Of a stretch of 64,000 nucleotides of DNA, positions 45,293 through 54,377 are shown piece by piece. Under the pieces are notes generated by a model. That model did no database searches. It had not been told where the DNA came from and worked only from the letters and a program-made list of their open reading frames with translations. This DNA is from Candidatus Micrarchaeum acidiphilum ARMAN-2. GTDB taxonomy: Archaea; Micrarchaeota; Micrarchaeia; Micrarchaeales; Micrarchaeaceae. The stretch covers positions 36,657 through 100,656 of the forward strand of contig GG697237.1 in assembly GCA_009387755.1 (NCBI GenBank). Reading direction: 5' to 3'. The number at the start of each line of letters is the position of its first letter. Positions within the stretch are counted from its first letter, which is position 1. The translations under genes were made by a program, and so were the position numbers.

Positions 45293-46144
45293 TTATCTGT
45301 GTGAATTTTTATTCTTAACGCTTTTGCCGCGGCGGGGCAGTTTCTGCCTTTTTGCGCCTTTTTGGACACCGCGCTTTCTTTCTATTTTGTCATATACCTT
45401 GTTTATTTCTTCATCCGACATCGCGGACGGTGCGCCATCTTCGAAGATGCGGACTGTTTTACCTTCACTGCCTTTGGGCCCGCGCTTCAGCAGCCCTATG
45501 ATCAAAAGCACTATTCCGGATATTATTGCAAGGACGGACACAGTGCCGCCTGCAACTACTGTGTATCCGTAGGATCTGAGGCTCGAGACCTTTATGTCCG
45601 GGCTGTAGATTAGCATCGTAGTGTTTACCGACGAATTATGCGATGCGCTTCCGAAGGTGTTGTCCGCCACCACGTAGTATTTGCCATGCGGAAGCTCGCC
45701 TATGCTGATGTTTGACGAGTTTGACTGATAGTATGGGCCCGATATTGCGTAGGTTGAAATGTACGGCATCGTCACGTTGGTTGCATTGCGGAATATTGTA
45801 ACCGCACCTTTGCCGACAAGGCCTTTGGCATACGCAAAGCCGCTCGCGTTGGCAGCCACGCTTGTATTGCTGCCCATGTAGGACGCCCACTCGCCGAAGG
45901 TAGAACTGTTAAGGAGGTAGAAGTTAAGCGGCCTCTTTGATGATATCAGTGCAAGCACTATGTAGCTGCCGTTGGCGACAAAGCCTGAGTAGTAGTACGA
46001 GTTGCTGCCCACGGTAAAGTTAACCACTTTTAAAATGCTTGGAGGTGCCTGTGATACGGAACTGACAGTATCGAATACGATAATTATAGAAACTATGGCT
46101 ATTACAACGAGCACAAGACCCGCATATATGAATCGTTTGTCCAT
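45293..46144 (-). CDS. Membrane-anchored surface protein, unrecognised
   Basis: 283 residues. An N-terminal membrane segment, then about 170 extracytoplasmic residues with many N-x-S/T sequons (NFT, NGS, NSS, NTS, NAT, NVT), a second membrane segment (VSVLAIISGIVLLIIGLL), and a basic cytoplasmic tail (KRGVQKGAKRQKLPRRG). Possibly heavily N-glycosylated. GGTG lies 5 nt before ATG 46144. No family recognised. Confidence 0.7.
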   Translation of the reverse strand: MDKRFIYAGLVLVVIAIVSIIIVFDTVSSVSQAPPSILKVVNFTVGSNSYYYSGFVANGSYIVLALISSKRPLNFYLLNSSTFGEWASYMGSNTSVAANASGFAYAKGLVGKGAVTIFRNATNVTMPYISTYAISGPYYQSNSSNISIGELPHGKYYVVADNTFGSASHNSSVNTTMLIYSPDIKVSSLRSYGYTVVAGGTVSVLAIISGIVLLIIGLLKRGPKGSEGKTVRIFEDGAPSAMSDEEINKVYDKIERKRGVQKGAKRQKLPRRGKSVKNKNSHR

Positions 46145-46287
46145 GCTTCCACCGCAATAAACTCGAATATCCTTTTGATTTATATATATTAAGCGTTTAC
46201 TTTATATTGCCTTTGGCGTGTGCAGCATATCCTGATATGTGCGAAAGGATTATAGTAGTTTAAGTAAATGCTTTTATAGGTGTTTTA

Positions 46288-47010
46288 ATGGGCGGCGAGC
46301 AATTGAACAGGGTAAAGACAAACATAGACGGCCTAGACGACATGCTTTATGGAGGCATACCTGAAGGCAACCAGATAATAGTTGCGGGCGGACCTGGAAC
46401 TGGAAAGTCCCTGATGTCGTTCGAGTTCCTGTATCGCAAGGCAAAGGAAGGCGTCAACAGCGCGTTCATAGCCCTGGAGGAGAAGCCCGACATGCTTATC
46501 AGGAACGTGAAATCTGCTTTCGACTTCGAGGACCTTGACAAGCTCATCAAGAGCGAAAAGCTGATAATCGGGGGCGAGAGCACTGCAACGCGCCTCGCCG
46601 CAGAGGGGAACAGCGGCTCGTATTCGTTCGGAACTGTGGTAAGCGACATGGAAAGCATAATAAAATCTAACAACGCCAAATGCGTGGTGATTGACTCTCT
46701 TTCACTGCTGAAGCTCATATTTGAGGACAACACAGAATACAGAAGGTCCATAGTTTCACTGCTCGCAGATCTGAGAAGGATGGGCGTGACCTCGATAGTG
46801 ACTGTTGAGATGGAGCAATCAGACAGGGATTCCCTGAAATTCGGAACCGAGTTTTTCGTCTTCGACGGCATAATAATATTTTACGAGATGGGAGAGGAGA
46901 ACAAGCGGATGCTCACTTCCGAAATCGTCAAAATGAGAGGCACAGACCACAGCTGGGCCCTTGTGCCGTACGAGATATCTAGGGAAGGTTTCAAATTTTA
47001 CACTGTTTGA
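46288..47010 (+). CDS. KaiC-like RecA-fold ATPase
   Basis: 240 residues, a single KaiC/GvpD-type domain. Walker A is GGPGTGKSLMSFEF, catalytic Glu follows in FIALEEKPD, and Walker B is KCVVIDSLSLLK. Archaeal single-domain KaiC homologues are signalling ATPases of mostly unknown role. GGTG is 5 nt before the ATG, with a TATA-like TTTATAG just upstream. It precedes a Cys-repeat surface protein and a DHH phosphoesterase in one run. Confidence 0.85.
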   Translation: MGGEQLNRVKTNIDGLDDMLYGGIPEGNQIIVAGGPGTGKSLMSFEFLYRKAKEGVNSAFIALEEKPDMLIRNVKSAFDFEDLDKLIKSEKLIIGGESTATRLAAEGNSGSYSFGTVVSDMESIIKSNNAKCVVIDSLSLLKLIFEDNTEYRRSIVSLLADLRRMGVTSIVTVEMEQSDRDSLKFGTEFFVFDGIIIFYEMGEENKRMLTSEIVKMRGTDHSWALVPYEISREGFKFYTV

Positions 47011-47027
47011 TGGCATGAAGGATTCGC

Positions 47028-48050
47028 ATGTTCGGAATACGTAGGAAGCGCGTTCAGGAAGACGCTGCCGCTAGCGAAAAGGCAGGCAGGCTTGACGCGC
47101 TTAGCCACGAGGAAAGGTTTATACTGATGAGCATAGTTACTGTAGGGCTCATGCTGGCCGCCATCTATGTTCTTCTGCTTTCGAATCCGTATAACACCTC
47201 CACGCTCAAAGGCTGCGACGGATTCGCAGCCAATTCGACAAGGTACCAGTGCATAACAAACCTGGCAGAGCAGACAGGCAACCTGTCCATGTGCTCGGCG
47301 CTGCCTTCGCAGCTGGGCGGCAGCTGCATATCCTATATAGCTTACTCTACAGGCAACTACAGTATCTGCAAAGGGATAACGGACCCGCAGCAGGAGCAGG
47401 ATTGCATTTACAGGTTTGTGGGTACTTACAACACTTCGTTAATCTGCTCAGCGCTGTCCAATGCGACACTCGGCTCCAACTGCTATTACCTTTACGCAAG
47501 CAGGAGCAATTTTGACAATCTGACAGAGTGCAGCAGCATACCGGAAAGCGGACTTAGGCTGAACTGCACAGACATATATTATTTCAACAAGGCTTCCGAT
47601 ACGCTTAACGCGTCTTACTGCAACGCACTACCCAATTCAGGGAAAGAAACTCCGCTATACCTTTTTCTAAATGACAGCGCGGCTTTGTCAAATACGAGCA
47701 GCATAAACATCAACCCGTTCGCATACAGCCTCTACAATATAACAGACAGGAGCTACTGCTATTACAGCCTCGAGAAAAAGACAAACAACACCGCTCTGTG
47801 CGCATATGTGCAGGGCGATCTGGCTTACGACTGCGCGGTGAACAGCAGTATAAACCTGTACGGGATGAATTTGAGCAGGGCGGAGGCAATATGCGCATCC
47901 GCACCGTCGTATGTTGGCAGCGACTGCGTCGATGGGCTCCTCATAAGCGCGGCGGTAAAATACCACAACACGACATACTGCGGCTACATAACCAATTCAA
48001 GCATGAAGAGCCTATGCTACAAGGACGAAGGCAGCTATAACCAAAGCTAG
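47028..48050 (+). CDS. Anchored surface protein with Cys repeats and N-glycosylation sites
   Basis: 340 residues. A basic N-terminus and one membrane segment (FILMSIVTVGLMLAAIYVLLL) precede an outer region made of about eight degenerate units of 25-30 residues. Each unit has two Cys, with an N-x-S/T sequon just before the first (GNLSMC, GNYSIC, YNTSLIC, DNLTEC, LNASYC, NNTALC, HNTTYC). It looks like a disulphide-bonded, glycosylated rod. No family recognised. Co-directional with the KaiC-like and DHH genes. Confidence 0.72.
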   Translation: MFGIRRKRVQEDAAASEKAGRLDALSHEERFILMSIVTVGLMLAAIYVLLLSNPYNTSTLKGCDGFAANSTRYQCITNLAEQTGNLSMCSALPSQLGGSCISYIAYSTGNYSICKGITDPQQEQDCIYRFVGTYNTSLICSALSNATLGSNCYYLYASRSNFDNLTECSSIPESGLRLNCTDIYYFNKASDTLNASYCNALPNSGKETPLYLFLNDSAALSNTSSININPFAYSLYNITDRSYCYYSLEKKTNNTALCAYVQGDLAYDCAVNSSINLYGMNLSRAEAICASAPSYVGSDCVDGLLISAAVKYHNTTYCGYITNSSMKSLCYKDEGSYNQS

Positions 48051-48060
48051 GAGTGTTTAG

Positions 48061-49479
48061 ATGAAGGCAGTTGTCACATCGATAAAGACGAGCGGATTCG
48101 GCAATAGGAGCATACTTTACAATATAATAGATGAAAACGGCATTCCGCACTGCGCAGAATCGGCATACAAGTTTTTGCCTTTTGAGATAGTCGAAGCAGA
48201 AGAAGCAGGCAGTGCGGTTGAAATCAGGGACGGCAAATCGTACGGCACTGCGGACAGAAAGCGTTACTCTGAGTTTGTGGACAGGGCGGTGGCAAATATA
48301 ATGGCTCTTGGACCGGCACAACCAAGCGCCTTCGGAAAGGCGGAATTACGCAGGGCTGTTGATTCGATGAGAGATTCACTTGCCGCAGCTGCACGCAAGT
48401 TCTGCACAGCATTGGCCACAGGAACTCCGGTAATGGTCAGGTTCCATGGAGACGGAGACGGTGCAAGCGGCGCAGTGGCGATTTACAGGGCCGTTGAGCA
48501 GGTTGCAAGCAGCAATGGCATGGGGAATGCCTGGAAATCTTGCATATTCTGGAGGATAAACAAGGGGATTGCCTATACATCTTCAGATTTGCATTCGGAC
48601 ATGCTGATTTTCGATGCATACGACTGCACGGAAAAGCCGCTTGTGATGATAATTGACTTTGGCACTTCTGAAGAAAGCAAGGACGCAATTGTCAGTGCGC
48701 AGGGAAAGGTAGATCTTGTATGGATAGACCACCATCCGATCTATGACGGGTTTCCCGCAGATCTCATAGGAAATTATGTCAATCCCTGGGCATACGGATT
48801 TGATTCTAACACAACGGCAGGATTTCTGGCATGCGAAATGGCCGAGACGATTTCTGGCATAGACGCAGCCCTGCTCAAAGGGGCCTCGCTTTCAAGCGAC
48901 CACAGCGCATACGCTGACAGCTCAAAAGAGTTTGTGGATGCAGGGATTGTGATCGACGCCATAACGCTTAATGAGACGCACGGCTATGAGAGGTCCAACG
49001 TAACTCCAAAGTACATAGATTCCATACTCAATTCAAGGCAAAGGTTTGAGGAAGTGCTTCACAGCGCAAGCGGGCAGCTCGACGAGGCAATCGGCATTGC
49101 GATGAAAAAGCTGAAGCGCTATGCAGGCACCGGAGGCCTTGAGATCTTTGCATTCAACTATGAGCATGTCGCAAAGCTCGAATTCGAGTATCTCAAACCA
49201 GGCAAGTTCGGCACCAAGCTCTACGACAGGATAGAATCCGAATACGGGCATAACACGCTGCTTGCTCTTTATTACAGAAATTACATTATACTAAGGGTCA
49301 GCAGGCTTGTTTCCAAGGAAGTTGGGCTGCTTAAGATAATAGGCGACCTTAGAGAGCTTACAGATTACGTGATAGACGGAGGCGGGCATAACGAAGCTGC
49401 CAGCATACGCGTATTGCAAGGCGAGGCAAGGCAGGTGCTGAACCTTCTTCTGGGCAGCCTTGGCTACAAGCCCGGATAG
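48061..49479 (+). CDS. DHH-family phosphoesterase
   Basis: 472 residues. Metal-binding motifs of the DHH superfamily: FHGDGDGASGAVAIY, FDAYDC, IIDFGTSEE, WIDHHP, and the C-terminal GGGHNEAASIR of a DHHA1-type domain. The N-terminal 60 residues look like an OB-type domain. Relatives include RecJ-like nucleases and cyclic-dinucleotide or oligoribonucleotide phosphodiesterases; the activity here is not decided. Last gene of the KaiC-Cys-repeat-DHH run. Confidence 0.85.
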   Translation: MKAVVTSIKTSGFGNRSILYNIIDENGIPHCAESAYKFLPFEIVEAEEAGSAVEIRDGKSYGTADRKRYSEFVDRAVANIMALGPAQPSAFGKAELRRAVDSMRDSLAAAARKFCTALATGTPVMVRFHGDGDGASGAVAIYRAVEQVASSNGMGNAWKSCIFWRINKGIAYTSSDLHSDMLIFDAYDCTEKPLVMIIDFGTSEESKDAIVSAQGKVDLVWIDHHPIYDGFPADLIGNYVNPWAYGFDSNTTAGFLACEMAETISGIDAALLKGASLSSDHSAYADSSKEFVDAGIVIDAITLNETHGYERSNVTPKYIDSILNSRQRFEEVLHSASGQLDEAIGIAMKKLKRYAGTGGLEIFAFNYEHVAKLEFEYLKPGKFGTKLYDRIESEYGHNTLLALYYRNYIILRVSRLVSKEVGLLKIIGDLRELTDYVIDGGGHNEAASIRVLQGEARQVLNLLLGSLGYKPG

Positions 49480-49615
49480 GGCACGGCCTGGGGCTTAAAA
49501 TATTAGGAAAATGGTTCTGAGAAGCTTCAAAGTACTTGCTATGCCTATCCATTACGTCTTTGCGAAGGTGCAAGAAAATGCGCCATTATAAAATTATATT
49601 ACTAAGTAACAAAAA

Positions 49616-50065
49616 TTACCCTCCTAATGCTTTAACTTTCTCCCACGATTCTATTTTTCCAGGATGTGAAAAGAAAATCTGGTTAGGCACGCCCTTTTTT
49701 ATATCCGCTATCCTGTTGTAATATTCCTGCGAGCGGTTCTTTAGCTTAAACTTTAGGGGCTCCAGTTCATAGTCAAGCTGCCCTTGCGATACAGGAATTT
49801 TGATGCCTTTATCAACTATGCTATATCTTATCTTTTCGGAATCAAAGCCAAATCTCCGCCTTTTTGCCTCCTCAAGCACGCGGTATAGGTAGGTTTCTAT
49901 CGATGCCAAGGGATTCTTGCTGCCTTTAAATCTTTCAAGCTGTGGATGGTTTACATAGCCCACTGTCTTTCCTTCAAGGACGGCCCTCGCTAATAGAGAT
50001 TCCCTCCAAAGCGCCACCAGGCCTATGCTGTCGAGCCACTCAAGTTTTATTGACCAGATTCTCAT
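49616..50065 (-). CDS. Pyrimidine dimer DNA glycosylase-like protein
   Basis: 149 residues. MRIWSIKLEWLDSIGLVALWRESLLARAVLEGKT.GYVNHPQLERFKGSKNPLASIETYL matches the Pyr_excise (T4 endonuclease V-type) family, which removes UV dimers. The frame is open 21 codons upstream but the family begins at ATG 50065. The family is often carried by mobile or viral regions, which fits its place at the edge of the accessory segment. Confidence 0.82.
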   Translation of the reverse strand: MRIWSIKLEWLDSIGLVALWRESLLARAVLEGKTVGYVNHPQLERFKGSKNPLASIETYLYRVLEEAKRRRFGFDSEKIRYSIVDKGIKIPVSQGQLDYELEPLKFKLKNRSQEYYNRIADIKKGVPNQIFFSHPGKIESWEKVKALGG

Positions 50066-50171
50066 TGTGTGTCGGCTTGTCTCAATGTACTTAAAATTTA
50101 TTAACCTTCGCGCACTGTAATGCAGCATCTACCCATTTATGCCATCTGCCCTGATTTGAGCCCATTGAGAT

Positions 50172-50369
50172 TTAGCGGGCGAGCTTGTCTGGCCGGTTCG
50201 CCATCATGCATCCTAAATCAATTATTTCTTTCCTTGCCAGGTAAGCGAGTGCTTTTATAGTTTCCCGGGAATGTCTATAAATTAGGTTTTCAGTATTCAC
50301 GAAGCCCGTGAAAATCCAGAAGCTTTTAGCGTGTTTCGAAATTTGATTCTTGCTGGTTATTATACACAC
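50172..50369 (-). CDS. Possible small protein
   Basis: 65 codons from GTG 50369, ending HSRETIKALAYLARKEIIDLGCMMANRPDKLAR. The helical C-terminal half looks protein-like, but there is no clear start signal and no family match. It may be a remnant in the gap between two reverse-strand genes. Confidence 0.3.
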   Translation of the reverse strand: MCIITSKNQISKHAKSFWIFTGFVNTENLIYRHSRETIKALAYLARKEIIDLGCMMANRPDKLAR

Positions 50370-50426
50370 TTGTACATAGAGGAATCGGCCAATGTCTCCC
50401 TTGACCTGAACGAAGCACCATAAAGC

Positions 50427-51011
50427 TCATTGGGAGAATGAATACTTTATACTGTGGTCAATATTGCCTAAGTTCAACGCATGCGCATCATATATCCTCA
50501 ATTCTAACGGAAGATTGTTGCTCACGCAAAGTACGGCTTTCTTGTTGGATTCGTTAGGTAGCTCGAATATGAAAAATTCCTGCGGAGGCGCTGCCCATCT
50601 CCTATCTTCATAGGCTACCAACTTGGTTGTCAGGATTATTCTTGGATCCAACTCCAAGATATTACCTAACCCTTTTTTATCAGCAAGCTGCCTTGCAAAG
50701 GTTTTGTAATCATAGTCATATGTTTTGCTTTCTGCCGGGGTATGTATCTGGCATCCCTCCTTACTGAATTGGATGACGATACGGTAATCACGGCTCAAAG
50801 GAAGGTATGGATCATCTATGGCTCCGAATGTGTCTTTGGTTAAAAGATTTTCAAAGACCCCTTTTATTCTTGCTTTTCCATTTTTGACGTTTTCCGCACT
50901 GTCTTGCCCATAGTCAAACCCCAAATCTCGCAAGCTGACGGTTTCAGGCATTCTGCTACCTCTCAAGCTAGCTCCAAAATTCTTTATATTAGATCTTGTA
51001 ACATTCGGCAT
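50427..51011 (-). CDS. Hypothetical protein
   Basis: 194 residues with mixed alpha/beta character and no membrane segment or recognised motif (FGAIDDPYLPLSRDYRIVIQFSKEGCQIHT; ELPNESNKKAVLCVSNNLPLELRIYD). ATG 51011 follows GGTG by 6 nt, a good local start signal. Stands alone within the accessory region. Confidence 0.6.
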   Translation of the reverse strand: MPNVTRSNIKNFGASLRGSRMPETVSLRDLGFDYGQDSAENVKNGKARIKGVFENLLTKDTFGAIDDPYLPLSRDYRIVIQFSKEGCQIHTPAESKTYDYDYKTFARQLADKKGLGNILELDPRIILTTKLVAYEDRRWAAPPQEFFIFELPNESNKKAVLCVSNNLPLELRIYDAHALNLGNIDHSIKYSFSQ

Positions 51012-51266
51012 TGTATCCACCCTTACTTAATTTATAATAAACTTTATTAAAACTTTATATTGACCTGAGCAGGTTCGTTCTGATTACGCCATTTACTTAT
51101 GCCCTAGTTTCATAAATTCATCGAGTGCAACTTGTAGTTCTGCATACTTTTTAAAGTAAGCATATCGTTATTCAAATAAATTATATAAGGGCTTTGACCT
51201 TGCAAACCTTTGAGAATGGGCACTTTGCCAAAAGATAAACAATTATCTTTTTCATCGGTCCCATAT

Positions 51267-51500
51267 TTATTTGCCCAGCAGCATCTCTTCTTTTAGCTGC
51301 CTTGCGATGTTGCCAAACAGGGGTTCGCCGCTCTTTGTTTTGAGCAGGTCGTTTACGAACTCTTTGGGGTTGTCTTTATAAGCAAGGAACCTTTCAAGGT
51401 GCTTTTCGAAGGTCCTGATCTGCTGGCCTTTTTCCTGCGTAAGGTCAAGCTTCCAGTCAAGCTTGTCCGTATTGATGTTGCCTCTGAGGCATACGAAAAG
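51267..51500 (-). pseudogene. C-terminal fragment of a lost gene
   Basis: A reading frame with no start encodes about 77 residues, beginning after a stop at 51501-51503 and ending KEEMLLGK. It is strongly helical and protein-like (DLTQEKGQQIRTFEKHLERFLAYKDNPKEF). Base use is like the core genome rather than the AT-rich neighbours. The 5' part is missing, and the promoter of the class V aminotransferase gene lies immediately beyond. Looks like a truncated gene left by rearrangement. The rest of 51021-51573 shows no gene. Confidence 0.5.
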
Positions 51501-51573
51501 TTACAGCGTAATTTTGCAGGCAACCATCTATTTTTATAATAGTGTTTCTATAATAGCATGTTCTGGTGTTAGA

Positions 51574-52737
51574 ATGGCAGAAAAAACGGATGCCATTATA
51601 AAGCATTACCTTAACAATGCTGGAGCGGGCTTAATGAGTCCAGAAACTATGAGCACCGTTGTCAATTATCTAAAACTAGAAAGAAAAGTTGGTGCTTATC
51701 GAGCCGCACGGGAGTCGAAGAAGGAGATGGAAGCATTCTATGAAAGAGCCGTGCGAACAGTCGCCGGTTCAGACCCCAGCCAGATCGCGTTTGCCGACAG
51801 CGCAAGCCGTGCTTGGAACATGGCGCTTTACGGGATGAAATTTGAGAAGGGCGATCGCATTGTAACGCTATCAAGCGAGTTCGGAACAAATTTGCTATCC
51901 CTATTTTATCGCGCCAGCCAAGTTGGGGCTTCCGTAGTGGTCATCCGGGCAGACGAAACGGGAGGGTTTGACATCAACGATCTGGCCAAAGAAGTGGAAA
52001 AGGGCGCACGCGTCGTTGCAATCAGCCACGCTGCAGCTCAAAGTTCCATAGTCAACCCGGTGAAACAGATTGGACAAATCGCAAAACGGAACGGTGCGCT
52101 TTATGTGGTTGACGGCTGCCAGGCCGTTGGGCAGATTCCCGTAGATGTCAAATCGATTAGGTGCGACGCGTACACGGCAACGGGGCGCAAGTGGCTGCGC
52201 GGGCCGCGAGGAACAGGATTCCTATATGTCAATCCCTCCTCGCAGCTAAAGGCCGAGCAGATAGATCTGTCCGCCGCGGATTTTGTCCTAAATAATAAGA
52301 CAAGGGCAGCGGGCGTAAAAGTGCGCAAAGACGCCAGGCAATTCGAACTCTGGGAGCGAAGCGTAGCCGGGATGCTGGGACTATCCTCTGCAATGGACGA
52401 ATTTCTTAAGAAGAAAGTCAGCAGCATCAACAGGCGCATAAGTGCTTACGCAAACAGGATAAGAAAAGAGGTTTCGGCGAATGATAATCTCAACTTGCTG
52501 GGACAGGCCAAGTCTGAATCAGGAGTGGTAGGATTTTATGCCAGGGATGCCAGAAAGGAAAAACTTCTCCTAGAGAAATTCGAAAAAGAAGGCATAGAGA
52601 TCTCAATAATGCATGACTGGGATTGTCCTCTCTATTTTCCCAGAACTGGGGTAACATCTATATTTAGGCTGTCCCCGCATTACTACACGCCAGAATCAAG
52701 CATAGACGCCGCCTGCGAAGTCATTTCCAAGGCGTAG
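51574..52737 (+). CDS. Class V aminotransferase-fold PLP enzyme
   Basis: 387 residues. The PLP-lysine lies in TATGRKWLRGPRGTGFLYV, preceded by VVDGCQAVGQIPVD; AISHAAAQSS fits the cofactor phosphate region. The LRGPRGTGF context is typical of the isopenicillin N epimerase/EgtE-like lyase branch rather than cysteine desulfurase, and no desulfurase active-site Cys loop is seen. ATG 51574 follows GGTG by 5 nt. Its substrate is unknown. Confidence 0.78.
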   Translation: MAEKTDAIIKHYLNNAGAGLMSPETMSTVVNYLKLERKVGAYRAARESKKEMEAFYERAVRTVAGSDPSQIAFADSASRAWNMALYGMKFEKGDRIVTLSSEFGTNLLSLFYRASQVGASVVVIRADETGGFDINDLAKEVEKGARVVAISHAAAQSSIVNPVKQIGQIAKRNGALYVVDGCQAVGQIPVDVKSIRCDAYTATGRKWLRGPRGTGFLYVNPSSQLKAEQIDLSAADFVLNNKTRAAGVKVRKDARQFELWERSVAGMLGLSSAMDEFLKKKVSSINRRISAYANRIRKEVSANDNLNLLGQAKSESGVVGFYARDARKEKLLLEKFEKEGIEISIMHDWDCPLYFPRTGVTSIFRLSPHYYTPESSIDAACEVISKA

Positions 52738-52821
52738 CCCTGAGAGGCTTGTCGCCGTAAAAATGCTGTCCCAGAGGCTATTTCGAGCGAAAATATACTC
52801 AAATATGTTTGAATATACGTT

Positions 52822-53172
52822 TTATTCATTTAGAAGCCGAATGTGTATCCCAACAACGCCATACTTTTTCTCTTCCTCCTCGCTGTAATAAGCCCTTTGC
52901 ATTTGAATTTCTTTTTCTATGCTTAAACCTCGATCGTGACCAAATTTTGATTTGTCAAAGTTTGAAAATAGGTCACGAAACGACTTGAAGATTGAAAGAC
53001 CCAATACTTCAACTTTAATTGTTTCCGTGTTATCTGGTAGCTTGTGAAAGACTATAATATCGCCAACCTTGACTTTCTGCCTCTTTTCATCATACAAACG
53101 TATTTCTATAGTTTTCTTTCCTGACTTGATCTTTTCGAACGGTTCAGGATAAAGATGCATTTCGTGTATCAT
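52822..53172 (-). CDS. ASCH-domain protein
   Basis: 116 residues: MHLYPEPFEKIKSGKKTIEIRLYDEKRQKVKVGDIIVFHKL fits the ASCH (PUA-like) domain, with the conserved Lys and Glu-x-Arg placed as usual. Members bind RNA, and some are small ribonucleases or amidohydrolases. ATG 53172 follows GGTG by 5 nt. No obvious partner. Confidence 0.78.
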   Translation of the reverse strand: MIHEMHLYPEPFEKIKSGKKTIEIRLYDEKRQKVKVGDIIVFHKLPDNTETIKVEVLGLSIFKSFRDLFSNFDKSKFGHDRGLSIEKEIQMQRAYYSEEEEKKYGVVGIHIRLLNE

Positions 53173-53354
53173 TTATACACCTAGTCTCGCAAGATCTGCA
53201 ATAAATATTCGGCAGTATAATTTCTAAAAAGCTTTTTAACCATAAAGCAAAAGCCCTGAGAGGGATCGCCTATAAATTAATCGCTTCACCAACGCTATAC
53301 AACACCATACAACATCGTACTTTTTATGCGGTTTACAATACTATTTCGATAAAT

Positions 53355-53501
53355 TTGGCACTTATAATTGTATGTGAAGCGCACAAATTAATTAAAAACC
53401 AGCCAGAGGGCATAGATGACCTTAAGAAACTGCGTATCTGTATAAACAAACCGTATGAATGCATTTGCAATTATTTCTTTGAAGTTGTGGATAAAGATTA
53501 G
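53355..53501 (+). CDS. Possible short ORF or gene remnant
   Basis: 48 codons from TTG 53355 encode a cysteine-containing helical stretch (LIIVCEAHKLIKNQPEGIDDLKKLRICINK...). It is more protein-like than chance, but lacks a ribosome site and ends 8 nt before a convergent gene. Possibly the 3' remnant of an older gene. The remaining part of 53173-53354 holds nothing recognisable. Confidence 0.3.
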   Translation: MALIIVCEAHKLIKNQPEGIDDLKKLRICINKPYECICNYFFEVVDKD

Positions 53502-53509
53502 CTACTTTT

Positions 53510-54196
53510 TCAACCTTTAGACCATGCAGACTTACTCCTTTTGCCATACTCAAACAGAATCATGTCGATTATCTTTGCCTTTGTATAATAAATATTGGTA
53601 GACTTCTCCGCAAAATCTAATATCTTGTGTCTGCTGCTTTCTTTGTTTATTTCTGCTTTGTTTGCTTCATAAACTTCTTCCACCGCATCGATGTTTTTCA
53701 AGAAACTGCTATGACTGCCTACACCAGCTTTTCTAAGTCCACTTTTTACATTTATATCGAAAGCAGGCGTGCAGCCAAAGATCCCAAGCATTATCTTTGT
53801 AACGAGCGTCTCGCTAGGCCATTTGTTTAAAATTTGCTTCATTTTACCTTTTATTAGCTCATGCAGTTTACTTAAATTTTCTCTATTTTTGCTGTAATTA
53901 CCTACATCAATTTCCCATGCCTTTCTATCTTGGTTAGCTATTACCCCTTTTATCAAAGGCTCATAAACCTTGAAAGAAGACCACAAAAGCGTGGTAGAAC
54001 CCCTATACATACCCCAGCTTGCAAGGTAAAAACCGAGATGAAGGCAACTCTTTTCAATGTTCTGCTTATTTGCAAGCCATTTCGCGTCTTTGCGATGGTC
54101 ATAAAAGTAGCCATAGCAATAATCAAAAGAGGTATACCTGTGATATGCAGGATTACTGCTATTTTCTCTTATCTCTTTGCTCCATTTTTCAAGCAA
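53510..54196 (-). CDS. Conserved-looking hypothetical protein
   Basis: 228 residues, soluble and helical. The segment HLGFYLASWGMYRGSTTLLWSSFKVYEPLI looks like a conserved core and I have the impression of a scattered family in mobile regions, but no function is known to me. The start is uncertain: TTG 54196 is the only standard start in frame. AT-rich composition. Confidence 0.6.
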   Translation of the reverse strand: MLEKWSKEIRENSSNPAYHRYTSFDYCYGYFYDHRKDAKWLANKQNIEKSCLHLGFYLASWGMYRGSTTLLWSSFKVYEPLIKGVIANQDRKAWEIDVGNYSKNRENLSKLHELIKGKMKQILNKWPSETLVTKIMLGIFGCTPAFDINVKSGLRKAGVGSHSSFLKNIDAVEEVYEANKAEINKESSRHKILDFAEKSTNIYYTKAKIIDMILFEYGKRSKSAWSKG

Positions 54197-54316
54197 ATGC
54201 CTTAGAGCAAGCTTTTTGACTATTTCCTCTCATCCATATCTTGTTGTCTAGCATAATTTAATAGACTAGCAAAGGTTAAATATAAATAAGTCAACTTTGT
54301 GATATAGCTAGGGGCA

Positions 54317-54366
54317 TGTAAAAGAAGAGGAAAAGATAAAGGTTTATAGCAAGGTTATTGGTAAAA
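54317..54366 (+). repeat. Leader repeat shared with the next paralogue
   Basis: The leader of the 232-residue gene (around 54317-54366) and that of the 347-residue gene (55166-55218) share about 45 nt in order: GTAAAAGAAG-like, then TTTATRGCAAGGTTATNGGTAAAA. The duplication therefore included upstream sequence, which may carry the promoter or a regulatory site. Confidence 0.55.
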
Positions 54367-54377
54367 TAAGTGAATAA

